A stretch of DNA of 64,000 bases from Agromyces cerinus subsp. cerinus (GCF_900142065.1 NZ_FSRJ01000002.1:124001-188000); one strand, 5' to 3'; shown: positions 51,597-61,312, numbered from the stretch's first letter. The notes: generated by a model not told the origin, from the letters alone. A program made the numbers and translations.

Positions 51597-52760
51597 GTGT
51601 CGATGCACACCGTGGTGCGGGTGGGCGACCTCGATGTGATCGTCAAGCCGTCGCCGGTCGCCATGGTCTGGTACGAACCCGGGCGCCCGCACGAGGCACT
51701 CGCGGCGCCCGGGGTGCGGCTCGCGCCAGGCGAGGCGCTCGTCGAGGTCGAGCTCGCGACCGTCTGCGGTTCCGACGTGCACACCGTGAGCGGCCACCGC
51801 TCGGCCCCTGCGCCGCTCGTGCTCGGACACGAGCAGGTCGGCCGCGTCGTCGCCGTCGGCGACGGTGCCGTGCGCGCCGATGGCACGCGGCTCGCGCTCG
51901 GCGACCGCGTCGTCTGGTCGGTCACGGTCAGCTGCGGCGACTGCGACCGCTGCCGCAGGGGGTTCACGCAGAAGTGCCGCGTGCTCGCGAAATACGGGCA
52001 CGAGCGCGTGCACCGCGGCTGGGAGCTCTCGGGCGGGTTCGCCACGCACGTGCAGTTGCGCGCGGGCACCGCGACCGTGCGTGTCAGCGAGTCGCTGCCT
52101 GCGGCAATCGCCGCACCGGCCTCGTGCGCGACGGCCACGGCGGTCGCCGCCCTCGACGCCGCCGCGGCGAAGGTCGATCTCGACGGCGCCCTCGTGCTCG
52201 TCACCGGGGCGGGCATGATCGGGCTCTCCGTCGCTGCCATGGCCGTCGAGGCGGGCGCCGAGGTCGTCGTCGCCGATCCGGATGCCTCGCGGCGGGCCTT
52301 CGCCCGCCGGCTCGGCGCCGTCACGGCCGACCCGCTGGCCCGGGGCACGTCGCCCGAACGACTCGACAGCGTGCTCGCCGGCTTCGCCGAGCGGGGGCTG
52401 CCCGAGGTGCTCGTCGCCATCGAGGCATCCGGCACCGCAGCGGCCGTGCGGACCGTGCTCGACGTCGTCGGGGTCGGCGGCGTCGCCGTGCTCGTCGGCA
52501 GCGTCTCGCCGGGTTCGGAGGTCAGCCTCGACCCCGAGACCGTCGTGCGCCGCCTCGCCACCGTGACCGGCGTGCACAACTACACAGCGGGCCAGCTCGA
52601 GCAGGCGGTCGCGTTCCTCGAGCGGTCGTGGCAGTCGCTGCCGTTCGACGAACTCGTGGGAGTGACGCATCCGCTCGCCGAACTCGACCTCGCGCTCGAG
52701 GAGGCCGCGACCGGCCTGCACGTGCGCGTCGGGGTGGCGCCGGGGCGTCGGCCGATCTGA
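51597..52760 (+). CDS. Zinc-dependent alcohol dehydrogenase, TIGR03366/HpnZ family
   Basis: 387 residues. MDR fold: catalytic zinc ligands in TVCGSDVHTVSGH and LGHEQVGRVVAVGDG, structural zinc cysteines in SCGDCDRCRRGFTQKC, Rossmann motif VTGAGMIGLSVAAMAVEAGAEVVVADPD. This subgroup is known as the phosphonate-catabolism-associated alcohol dehydrogenase because it occurs with HpnW and PhnX-like genes. It may oxidise a hydroxylated phosphonate or reduce the released aldehyde. Start GTG at 51597; an ATG six bases later is equally possible. Last gene of the island. Confidence 0.88.
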   Translation: MSMHTVVRVGDLDVIVKPSPVAMVWYEPGRPHEALAAPGVRLAPGEALVEVELATVCGSDVHTVSGHRSAPAPLVLGHEQVGRVVAVGDGAVRADGTRLALGDRVVWSVTVSCGDCDRCRRGFTQKCRVLAKYGHERVHRGWELSGGFATHVQLRAGTATVRVSESLPAAIAAPASCATATAVAALDAAAAKVDLDGALVLVTGAGMIGLSVAAMAVEAGAEVVVADPDASRRAFARRLGAVTADPLARGTSPERLDSVLAGFAERGLPEVLVAIEASGTAAAVRTVLDVVGVGGVAVLVGSVSPGSEVSLDPETVVRRLATVTGVHNYTAGQLEQAVAFLERSWQSLPFDELVGVTHPLAELDLALEEAATGLHVRVGVAPGRRPI

Positions 52761-52795
52761 TCCGGAATTCTGGAGACCTGAGGAGCCGGGAGACG

Positions 52796-52801
52796 TAGGC
52801 T
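52796..52801 (+). promoter_or_regulatory. Candidate -10 of EEP operon
   Basis: TAGGCT nine bases before the ATG at 52811, no Shine-Dalgarno between them. Confidence 0.35.
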
Positions 52802-52810
52802 GATCGAATC

Positions 52811-53503
52811 ATGCGCGTCATCAGCTACAACCTTCGCAAGCACCGGGCGAGCGGCGAACTCGTCGGGCTCGTCGAGCGCCATGAGCCCGACATCCTGTGC
52901 CTGCAGGAGTGCGACACGCAGGACCTGCCGCCGCACATCCACGACCTGCAGCTCGCCGACGCGACCCAGCGCAACCGGCTCGGCCTCGCGCTGTACTACG
53001 ACGCCGAGCGGTTCCGGGCGGTGCGCATCCAGGCGTTCGCGCTCAAGAAGTCGTTGCACGACCGGTTGCTGCAGCCCGCGCACGAGCGCCTCATCGGCGT
53101 GCGTCTCTACGACAACGAGGCGCAGCGCGAGCTCATCGTCGCCTCGTTCCACGCGGCTCCGCTGACGGCGCTGAACTCCCTGCGGCGCCACCAGATCAAG
53201 TCGGCGCTCGGCGAACTGCAGTTCCTCGGTCCGGGCCTGCCGACGCTCATGGTCGGCGACTACAACTACCCGATCTTCAAGGAGAATCTCGGCGAGAAGG
53301 TGCGTGACTCGGGCTACGACCTGACGCTCAGCGACAAGCGCACGTACACCCGCTACAAGTTCTTCCGCGGGCACTTCGACCTCGCGACGTCGGTCGGCCT
53401 CGACATCGCCGGCGTCGAGACGCTCGCGCGCGGCTCGTCCGACCACATGCCGATCCTCGTCGACGCCGACTACAGCGTCGCGGTGCCGGCGAGCGCCCCA
53501 TGA
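52811..53503 (+). CDS. Endonuclease/exonuclease/phosphatase family protein
   Basis: 230 residues. DNase I-like fold: RVISYNLRKHRAS, DILCLQECD (catalytic Glu), FHAAPLTALNSLRRHQI, MVGDYNYP (Asp/Asn pair), and GSSDHMPILVD (terminal Asp-His). No signal peptide. Members hydrolyse phosphodiesters in DNA, RNA, lipids or inositol phosphates; the substrate is unknown. It heads a three-gene unit linked by ATGA overlaps and follows the phosphonate island, which may be coincidence. Confidence 0.88.
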   Translation: MRVISYNLRKHRASGELVGLVERHEPDILCLQECDTQDLPPHIHDLQLADATQRNRLGLALYYDAERFRAVRIQAFALKKSLHDRLLQPAHERLIGVRLYDNEAQRELIVASFHAAPLTALNSLRRHQIKSALGELQFLGPGLPTLMVGDYNYPIFKENLGEKVRDSGYDLTLSDKRTYTRYKFFRGHFDLATSVGLDIAGVETLARGSSDHMPILVDADYSVAVPASAP

Positions 53504-53919
53504 TCGGTCGCGAGCTCGCGCTCGCACTGCGGGAGGCCGGGCTCGCGTGGGACCCGGAGTCGGGCGACCGGTTCCAGCTCCACGTGCCCGGCGCCGTCGA
53601 GTCCGAGGTCGAGGCCGACGTCTTCACGGTCAGCGAGATGACGATCGAGCCGCAGGAGTTCCCGACCGACACGGTGCTCGGCTTCAACGGCACGACCGAG
53701 TGGGCGCTCGACTCCGTCTCGGTCGGCGACGCGGTGTGGCTGCCGCGCGAAGACCAGCTGAGGGAGCTGCTGCGCGGGGCGTTCCGTGCGCTGCGACGTC
53801 TCGATGACGCGTTCGAGGTCGAGATCGAGCTCGGCGGCGAGATGCGCCGCTTCGAGCATCCCGATGTCGCCGAGGCCTACGGGCTCGCCCTGCTCGAACT
53901 GATCGAGCGATCGCGATGA
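53500..53919 (+). CDS. Conserved hypothetical protein
   Basis: 139 residues, soluble and acidic, beginning MIGRELALALREAGLAWDPESGDRFQLHVPG. It contains a beta-rich middle (VFTVSEMTIEPQEFPTDTVLGFNGTTEWALDSV) and a C-terminal helical part. No catalytic motif seen. I recall similar short proteins in Microbacteriaceae carrying a pilus-assembly label, but nothing here supports that. Coupled to neighbours by ATGA on both sides. Confidence 0.7.
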   Translation: MIGRELALALREAGLAWDPESGDRFQLHVPGAVESEVEADVFTVSEMTIEPQEFPTDTVLGFNGTTEWALDSVSVGDAVWLPREDQLRELLRGAFRALRRLDDAFEVEIELGGEMRRFEHPDVAEAYGLALLELIERSR

Positions 53920-54479
53920 CGGATGCCTCGGCGCCCGTGCCGCCCGAGTCGGCTGTGCCTGCCGTGCCGGCCGCGCTGCAGGCGCTCGCCGACGCGGGTT
54001 CCGCTGCCGCGCGCGAGCTCGGCGAACACACCGCCCGCGACGAGGCGCTCGCCGAGTACGTGCCCGAGCGGCGCGCCCTCGGCGTCCCGCGCGCGGCGCG
54101 GATGACCCCGATCGGGCGGGTGTGGCGACTCGGAGTGCTGCTCGTCGACGCCGACGGGCGCCTCTTCGCGACGGGCCGCGTCGTGCGCGCCGAGCGCCCC
54201 GTCCGGCGGAGCACCCCCGCCGCGGCGATCGCCGAGCAGCGGGCCTACGCGGCAGCCGCTGCGAAGGGCGGCTTCGCCGAGGGCGAGACCGTGAACTTCG
54301 GTGCCGTGCCGGTCGACCCGGCCGAGCTCGTGCGCGCCGGGGCATCCGGACCGATCGTCGTCGCGGGTGACGAGCTGTTCGTGCGCTGGAGCCCGGCGCA
54401 GCCCGATGCGCTGACCCCGCTCGACCGCTACCTCGCCGACCGGGTCGAGCTGCTCGCGAACCCGCCGTCCGGTGCGTGA
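53916..54479 (+). CDS. Conserved hypothetical protein
   Basis: 187 residues, Ala/Val/Arg-rich and soluble. Two segments stand out: GRVWRLGVLLVDADGRLFATGRVVRAERPVRRS and GGFAEGETVNFGAVPVDPAEL. There is a long N-terminal helical region (ALQALADAGSAAARELGEHTARDEALAEYVPERRALG). It ends the EEP operon. No family recognised with confidence. Confidence 0.7.
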   Translation: MTDASAPVPPESAVPAVPAALQALADAGSAAARELGEHTARDEALAEYVPERRALGVPRAARMTPIGRVWRLGVLLVDADGRLFATGRVVRAERPVRRSTPAAAIAEQRAYAAAAAKGGFAEGETVNFGAVPVDPAELVRAGASGPIVVAGDELFVRWSPAQPDALTPLDRYLADRVELLANPPSGA

Positions 54480-54505
54480 GCCTTCCGCGGTCGGCCTCCG
54501 TTTGC

Positions 54506-54511
54506 TAGGGT
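54506..54511 (+). promoter_or_regulatory. Candidate -10 of the erm leader transcript
   Basis: TAGGGT eight bases before the leader GTG at 54520. TAGGGT at the same distance precedes the downstream TmrB-like gene. Confidence 0.5.
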
Positions 54512-54519
54512 CGACGATC

Positions 54520-54567
54520 GTGTCCTGTAATTACACGGCAATGATCATTCGGCCCCGCACCGCCTGA
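54520..54567 (+). CDS. Putative erm leader peptide with Arg-Pro-Arg motif
   Basis: Open frame of 15 codons reading MSCNYTAMIIRPRTA-stop from GTG at 54520, or MIIRPRTA from the in-frame ATG at 54541. An Arg-x-Arg triplet is the type of motif at which macrolide-bound ribosomes stall in many erm leaders. It lies 106 bases before the Erm start, and its stop sits at the base of the first hairpin. It is too short for similarity proof; function is inferred from position, motif and RNA structure. Confidence 0.5.
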   Translation: MSCNYTAMIIRPRTA

Positions 54568-54667
54568 GGCGGAGCGACCGAACCTTCACCCGTCCCTCCG
54601 CCTCGGCCAATGACCCTGGCCGCGGTGCCGCTTCGGCGCGCCCGGCTGACGATCCTCGCCAGCGGAG
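54560..54667 (+). promoter_or_regulatory. Candidate attenuator structure before erm
   Basis: Competing pairings: GAGGCGGAG (54566-54574) with CTCCGCCTC (54596-54604); the same CTCCGC with GCGGAG of the Erm ribosome site (54662-54667); CGGCCA (54604) with TGGCCG (54617); and CCGCC/GGCGG at 54560-54572. Mutually exclusive folds could expose or hide the Erm start depending on ribosome position in the leader. Confidence 0.5.
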
Positions 54668-54673
54668 TTCTCA

Positions 54674-55570
54674 TTGCGTACACACATCCCTTCCTCCCTT
54701 CCCTTCTCGTCTTCTGCTTCCCGTTCCGGTCGATCCGCTCGTTCGCACCGGGCATCGAATCCGGCCCCGGCGCTCACCCGGCCGTCGGCCGGCGGCCGTC
54801 ACGAGCTCGGCCAGAACTTCCTGGTCGATCGCCGCGTCGTCGAACGATTCGCCTCGCTCACGGCCGCGACGCGCGGCCCGATCATCGAACTCGGCGCCGG
54901 CAGCGGTGCGATCACGCGCGAACTCGCGGCGCTCGGCCGGCCGCTCACCGCGCTCGAGATCGACGGGCGCCGGGCCGACTCCCTCCGTCGTGAGTTCGAG
55001 GATCACTCGCACGTGACGATCGTGGAAGCCGACGCCCTCGCGTGGCGGTATCCCTCCGCACAGCACACCATCGTCGGCAACGTGCCGTTCCACCTGACCA
55101 CCGCCATCATGCGCTCGCTCCTCGCTCGGGGAGGCTGGACCGACGCGATCCTGCTCACCCAGTGGGAGGCCGCGCGGCGGCGCTGCGGGGTCGGCGGTTC
55201 GAGCCTGCTGACTGCTCAATGGGACCCGTGGTTCACGTTCCGCCTGCACGAGCGCGTGCCGGCTCGGGCGTTCAAGCCGGCACCGTCGGTCGACGGCGGC
55301 GTCTTCACGATCGAGCGGCGCTCCGAGCCGCTCGTGCCGACCGCCGAACGCGCCGCGTACCAGGCCTTCGTCGCCGAGGTCTATCGGGGGAAGGGGCGCG
55401 GGCTCGCGCAGATCCTCCGCCGCACCTCGCGGCCGGTCCGGGCCGAACGCGTCGCCGAGCTGCTGGGCGCCGTGGGGGTGGCGGCCGAGGTGCTGCCGAG
55501 CCGGCTCACCGGGCCGCAGTGGGCCGCACTCTGGGCCGGGGTGCGCGGGGCTGCCGGAGGTCGCGGCTGA
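54674..55570 (+). CDS. erm: Erm-family 23S rRNA adenine-N6 methyltransferase
   Basis: 298 residues. Methylation of 23S rRNA A2058, giving resistance to macrolides, lincosamides and streptogramin B, is the family role. N-terminal extension of about 40 Ser/Arg-rich residues, then HELGQNFLVDRRVVERFASL, SAM motif I IIELGAGSGAITRELAALG, acidic LEIDGRRADSLRREF, VEADALAW, and catalytic motif IV GNVPFHLTTAI (N-x-P-F). RAFKPAPSVDGGVFTIERR matches the Erm/KsgA C-terminal boundary. Length and the QNFL motif favour Erm over KsgA. Start is TTG at 54674 after GCGGAG. It is followed at 95 bases by a TmrB-like gene. Confidence 0.88.
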   Translation: MRTHIPSSLPFSSSASRSGRSARSHRASNPAPALTRPSAGGRHELGQNFLVDRRVVERFASLTAATRGPIIELGAGSGAITRELAALGRPLTALEIDGRRADSLRREFEDHSHVTIVEADALAWRYPSAQHTIVGNVPFHLTTAIMRSLLARGGWTDAILLTQWEAARRRCGVGGSSLLTAQWDPWFTFRLHERVPARAFKPAPSVDGGVFTIERRSEPLVPTAERAAYQAFVAEVYRGKGRGLAQILRRTSRPVRAERVAELLGAVGVAAEVLPSRLTGPQWAALWAGVRGAAGGRG

Positions 55571-55651
55571 TGGGATGTCGGAAGGCGGAGGTGGGCAGTG
55601 CTGACCAGGCGGCCCGCCATCGAAGGTTCACGGTCGATCGAGTTCGGCGGC

Positions 55652-55657
55652 TAGGGT
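55652..55657 (+). promoter_or_regulatory. Candidate -10 of leaderless TmrB-like gene
   Basis: TAGGGT eight bases before the GTG at 55666, the same hexamer and distance as in the erm leader. Confidence 0.4.
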
Positions 55658-55665
55658 CTCGTCGT

Positions 55666-56196
55666 GTGATCGTATGGCTCAACGGCACCCACGGGGTGGG
55701 CAAGACGACGACGAGTGCACTCGTGCAGCAACTGATCGCGGATTCACGGGTGTTCGACGCAGAGAAGGTCGGCGAGACGCTCATGGACGTCAGGCCGGGG
55801 CTGCCCCGGACGGACAACTTCCAGCACTGGCCGCCGTGGCGACCGCTCGTGGTCGAGACCGCTCGGCGAATTCTCGACTACACCGGCGGCACGCTGGTGA
55901 TGCCGATGACCGTGCTCGTGGAGCCGTACTGGCGGGAGATCAGCGACGGACTGGCGGACTACGCCATTCCGGTGCGGCACTTCGTCCTCCACGCCGACCG
56001 GAGCACCCTTCGTCGACGCATCGAGGGAGACACGGTGCTCGGACCCTCCGAGTTCCGTTTCGCGCACCTCGATCCCTATGCCGAGGCGTTCCGCACCTGG
56101 CTGCACGACGAGGCGGAGGTGATCGACACCACAGACCTCACCCCCGCTCAGGCCGCACTGCGGATCGCGGAGCGCGTCGACTCGGCTGCCCCGTAG
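55666..56196 (+). CDS. TmrB-like ATP-binding protein
   Basis: 176 residues. P-loop at the start (VIVWLNGTHGVGKTTTSALVQQL), followed by FDAEKVGETLMDVRPGLPRTDNFQHWPPWRPLVVETARRIL and TLVMPMTVLVEPYWREI, then a LID-like HADRSTLRRRIEGD. Order and wording match B. subtilis TmrB (WINGAFGSGKT, DPEKMG, DDFQSYPLWR, VPMTIV), the tunicamycin-resistance protein. Whether it gives tunicamycin resistance is untested. GTG start, probably leaderless; the longer frame across erm is rejected. Confidence 0.85.
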   Translation: MIVWLNGTHGVGKTTTSALVQQLIADSRVFDAEKVGETLMDVRPGLPRTDNFQHWPPWRPLVVETARRILDYTGGTLVMPMTVLVEPYWREISDGLADYAIPVRHFVLHADRSTLRRRIEGDTVLGPSEFRFAHLDPYAEAFRTWLHDEAEVIDTTDLTPAQAALRIAERVDSAAP

Positions 56197-56261
56197 GAGC
56201 GGTAGTCGGCCGCCTTCGCGCGAGAGCTCACTGGTCGGACCGGATTCATTCTCGTCGGACT

Positions 56262-56290
56262 GGACGTTTCGCACGTTCGGGTACATGTAC
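56262..56290 (+). promoter_or_regulatory. Shared promoter-like motif of the sigma modules (copy 2)
   Basis: GGACGTTTC, 12 bases, ACATGTAC, followed by TGGGTGAGAG: both blocks and their spacing match copy 1 at 7266-7294. The GTG start lies 30 bases downstream. Confidence 0.55.
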
Positions 56291-56320
56291 TGGGTGAGAG
56301 ACGACTTCTGGGAGGTGAAG

Positions 56321-56935
56321 GTGATCGACTCCATCGATGATGCGATCGCGTCGACGGCTCCGACCGTGGCGCGACGTGACCACGAGCTCTTCGACCTTGT
56401 CGAGACGGTTGTGGAGGAGCGAATTCCGCGCCGGCGACGCAAGCGGCGCGCGCTCATGCTGGGTACCGGGGTACTCGCATTGCTCCTCGGAGGGACGTCT
56501 GTGGCGTTGGCCGCTCCCGACTTGCATTGGCCGTGGGGCACGAGCCCTGACGGCGCTGTCGAACGGGTGAACCCAGCAGGTGAGTCGTGCACCCTGGCAT
56601 TCAAGGTGCATGCCGAGGGCGTTCCGGAAACGGACCCGGCAGTAGTGGTTGCGCGGGAGGTGCTGTCGGCGATCGACCTCGAGACCCTGGAGATCGATCC
56701 GGCGTTACGCGATGAGAACCGTGCTCGGGCTGCGGCCGACATGGAGCGGAGGATCTCGTTGGGAGTGGTGAAGCGTGGCACCCGAGCGGACCCGGATGCC
56801 GAGACCATCAGTCGAACCGTCGCCGAACTGATCGCAGACGGCGTCCGCGCTGCGGGCCTCGACCCGGGGCACATCGTCGTTGAAGGCGGCATGCTCTGCG
56901 GCGACGATGACGGCAGCCGAGATGACGGGAACTGA
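56321..56935 (+). CDS. Single-pass membrane protein with extracytoplasmic Cys pair, putative sigma regulator (module copy 2)
   Basis: 204 residues from GTG 56321, chosen because GGAGG lies six bases upstream and the frame start at 56285 overlaps the promoter motif. Cytoplasmic N-terminus (IDDAIASTAPTVARRDHELFDLVETVVEERIPRRRRKRR), one membrane helix (ALMLGTGVLALLLGGTSVALAAP), then an outside domain with GESCTLAFKV and VEGGMLC. It parallels copy 1 in topology, Cys positions and C-terminal helices (VAELIADGVRAAGLDPGHIVVEGG versus LRRALDDAFAAAGIVQVEMQLR). Base composition is slightly less GC-biased than its neighbours. Role as anti-sigma or sensor is inferred. Confidence 0.72.
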   Translation: MIDSIDDAIASTAPTVARRDHELFDLVETVVEERIPRRRRKRRALMLGTGVLALLLGGTSVALAAPDLHWPWGTSPDGAVERVNPAGESCTLAFKVHAEGVPETDPAVVVAREVLSAIDLETLEIDPALRDENRARAAADMERRISLGVVKRGTRADPDAETISRTVAELIADGVRAAGLDPGHIVVEGGMLCGDDDGSRDDGN

Positions 56936-57467
56936 TCGTGAGCGGGGTGCCCGGCTCGAGCGCGCCGTTCGCGCGAACGCCGTCGACCTGCTCGCGTACC
57001 TCGAACGCCGCATCGACACACCCGCTGACGCTGCCGACGCACTCGGCGAGACGCTGCTCCAAGTGTGGCGGCGCAGGGCGAAGATGCCGGCCGACGATGA
57101 AGCACTCCGTCCGTGGTTGTTCGCCTTCGCCCGCAACACGCTGTTGAACGCGCGCAAAGCCAGTCGCCGGCGCACCGCCGGCACAACGGCGCTGCGTGGG
57201 TACCTCGCCGCGGCTCACCCCGCAGTGGTGGACCATGCTGAGAGCCTCGCCGTTCGCGAAGCCGTCGCGGCACTTGGTCCGGATCTGCGCGAGCTGGTGC
57301 TCCTGGTGCACTGGGAAGGCCTCAGCATCAGCGACGCCGCAGTGGTCCTCGACATCCCAGCATCAACGGCGCGATCGCGCTACGCCGTGGCCAAGGCGAG
57401 GCTCCGCGACGAACTCGACGAAGCACCGCAGGCCGGCCAGAAGCCGGGCGGGATTTCCCGTGCCTGA
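56922..57467 (+). CDS. ECF-like sigma-70 family RNA polymerase sigma factor (module copy 2)
   Basis: 181 residues from ATG 56922 (ATG 56907 and TTG 56880 are alternatives; none has a good Shine-Dalgarno). Region 2: DLLAYLERRIDTPADAADALGETLLQVWRRRAKMP, then PWLFAFARNTLLNARKASRRR; region 4: LGPDLRELVLLVHWEGLSISDAAVVLDIPASTARSRYAVAKARLRDEL. It overlaps the membrane-protein gene by 14 bases. Same length and order as copy 1 at 6087. Likely self-transcribed from the motif at 56262. Confidence 0.83.
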   Translation: MTGTDRERGARLERAVRANAVDLLAYLERRIDTPADAADALGETLLQVWRRRAKMPADDEALRPWLFAFARNTLLNARKASRRRTAGTTALRGYLAAAHPAVVDHAESLAVREAVAALGPDLRELVLLVHWEGLSISDAAVVLDIPASTARSRYAVAKARLRDELDEAPQAGQKPGGISRA

Positions 57468-57506
57468 GATCAGCGAAGCCCCAGCTGAAGGCAGCAGGGT
57501 GGACGC

Positions 57507-57758
57507 GTGATCGAGGATTGGGTCGAGTGGGTGCTGACGATCCTGCTGACGGTGGCAGGGCTCGTGGCGGTGGCCCGTGGCGCGGTGCGCATTGCGACGG
57601 CCGGTCGCGCGGACGACAGCGCCGCATTTCCGAACGAGACGCGCGCAGAGGTGCGAACTCGTGGCGTCCAATGGCTCGTCGTCGGTTCGATCCTGTTGGT
57701 GTTCGGCCTGATCATGGTGCCCGCATTGCTCAGCCCCGACCAGCTGAGTCGAATGTAG
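57507..57758 (+). CDS. Small two-helix membrane protein
   Basis: 83 residues with helices WVLTILLTVAGLVAVARGAV and WLVVGSILLVFGLIMVPALL. It starts with GTG 39 bases after the sigma gene on the same strand and could be part of its operon, though module copy 1 has no such third gene. Unknown function. Confidence 0.6.
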   Translation: MIEDWVEWVLTILLTVAGLVAVARGAVRIATAGRADDSAAFPNETRAEVRTRGVQWLVVGSILLVFGLIMVPALLSPDQLSRM

Positions 57759-57789
57759 GTCCGCGTCGAGGAACTGCGGAGGCCGTCGC

Positions 57790-58017
57790 CTACCGGAGGT
57801 CGCGGGTGATGCGGATGCCGAAGGGGTGCGGCCCGGCGGCGAACCACACGATGGAGCCGACGAGGGGGAAGCAGATCACCGCGATCACCCACACCCAGCG
57901 CTCGAGCTCGTTCAGCTCGTCGGACCGGAGGATCCGTGACACGACCCAGAAGATGAGGGCGAGGTAGCCGACACCGACGATGATCGCGAGGAGATTCCAG
58001 CCGAAGATGCCGTCCAC
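57790..58017 (-). CDS. PLDc_N-domain small membrane protein
   Basis: 75 residues: two helices (LLAIIVGVGYLALIFWVVSRIL and WVWVIAVICFPLVGSIVWFAAG) ending PHPFGIRITRDLR. The pattern VICFPLVGSIVWF is the phospholipase-D-nuclease N-terminal domain found alone in many small actinobacterial membrane proteins. It has no nuclease part. Start GTG; convergent with the previous gene. Confidence 0.75.
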   Translation of the reverse strand: MDGIFGWNLLAIIVGVGYLALIFWVVSRILRSDELNELERWVWVIAVICFPLVGSIVWFAAGPHPFGIRITRDLR

Positions 58018-58132
58018 CGTCTTGCTCCGTCCGTCGGAGGCCGGTGCTCGTGCCAGGCCAGTGCCGACAGGCTACCGCCATGCGCGCAGCATCCGCTCGC
58101 GCTCGCGCCGGAGCGGGCCACGGAGCGGCACA

Positions 58133-58432
58133 CTACCTTCCGGGGCTCGTCGTGGTCGGGGGAGGCCCGTCGTCGCCCGTGCCGCGCTCGGCACCCTGCG
58201 ACTCCTGCTCCTGGATGGACTCGATGATCGAGTCCTGCAGCCCGCGCTGGCCGGTGTGCAGTTCCTGGTACTTCTCGCCGGCGCTCATGAGCGGCCCGAG
58301 GGCGTACCGCAGGCGCGAGCGGATGCCGCGGGGCGCGCGGATCCACCTCACGACGATGCCGATCACGATCGCGAGCGCGAACACCGCGACCGGCACCCAG
58401 ATGAGGGCGAGCGGCCACGATTCGGATGCCAC
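58133..58432 (-). CDS. Small membrane-anchored hypothetical protein
   Basis: 99 residues from GTG 58432, two bases after the NUDIX stop. One N-terminal helix (LALIWVPVAVFALAIVIGIVV), then a cytoplasmic helical stretch (RSRLRYALGPLMSAGEKYQELHTGQRGLQDSIIESIQEQESQ) and a disordered tail. The longer frame reading into the NUDIX gene is rejected. Operon with NUDIX likely. No family recognised. Confidence 0.6.
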   Translation of the reverse strand: MASESWPLALIWVPVAVFALAIVIGIVVRWIRAPRGIRSRLRYALGPLMSAGEKYQELHTGQRGLQDSIIESIQEQESQGAERGTGDDGPPPTTTSPGR

Positions 58433-58434
58433 GA

Positions 58435-58929
58435 TCAGAACCCGTACGCCGTGATGGGGGAGAGTCGGCCGTCGCGCAGTGCCTCGAGCACCGCGAGCTC
58501 GTGCGGCACGACCGGGTCGGGCAGGGCGTCGAGCGGGAACCAGGCCAGCTCGGCCGCCTTGTCCTCCATCAGCGTCGGCTCGCCGCGCCACTCGGTCGCA
58601 CTGAAGAAGACGTCGATGCGCTCCTCGATCGCCCGGTGCGGTGCGCCGCCCGTGCGGTGCATGACGGTCAGCACGGTGAGCGCCGACTCGTCGAGCTCGA
58701 CGCCGAGCTCTTCGCTGGTCTCGCGCACGGCAGCGGCGAGCAGGGACTCGCCCTGCTCCACGTGACCGGCCGCGCCGCACGCCCAGTGCTCGTCGAAGTA
58801 GCCGGTGCCGCGGCGCAGCTGCAGCAGCACCTCGTCGCCGCGCCGGAGCACGACGTACGCCGCCGGGATGACGGCGAAGCGCCCGTGCGACGCCGCGTAG
58901 GCCTCGGTGTACGACTCGGAGTCGGTCAC
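58435..58929 (-). CDS. NUDIX hydrolase
   Basis: 164 residues. The NUDIX box GHVEQGESLLAAAVRETSEELGV (Gx5Ex7REUxEE; here GxxEQGES...RETSEELG) lies near residue 50, after YVVLRRGDEVLLQLRRGTGYFDEHWACGAAG. It hydrolyses a nucleoside diphosphate linked to another group; the substrate is not predictable. GTG start, with repeat element sequence immediately upstream (TATCGA from the element is six bases before the start). Confidence 0.9.
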   Translation of the reverse strand: MTDSESYTEAYAASHGRFAVIPAAYVVLRRGDEVLLQLRRGTGYFDEHWACGAAGHVEQGESLLAAAVRETSEELGVELDESALTVLTVMHRTGGAPHRAIEERIDVFFSATEWRGEPTLMEDKAAELAWFPLDALPDPVVPHELAVLEALRDGRLSPITAYGF

Positions 58930-58978
58930 GGGGTCTCGATACGCTTCGCTACTCGACCAGCGGGTTCAGCCGGTCGGG
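58926..58978. repeat. Dispersed repeat element between purL and NUDIX genes
   Basis: GGTCTCGATACGCTTCGCTA and CTCGACCAGCG, then GGTTCAGCCGGTCGGGTCA reaching the purL stop. It is the fuller form of the element seen partially at 15401 and related to the units in mntH. Confidence 0.7.

Positions 58979-61312
<2,334 letters not shown>

Noticed and set aside
54674-55570. KsgA/RsmA (16S dimethyltransferase) instead of Erm
   Set aside because: The N-terminal Ser/Arg extension, short C-terminal domain and presence of an attenuator-like leader favour Erm; KsgA would usually sit with other housekeeping genes.
55042-55665. Frame running from within erm into the TmrB-like gene as a single protein
   Set aside because: The upstream part is an off-frame shadow of erm; P-loop homology begins at the GTG at 55666.
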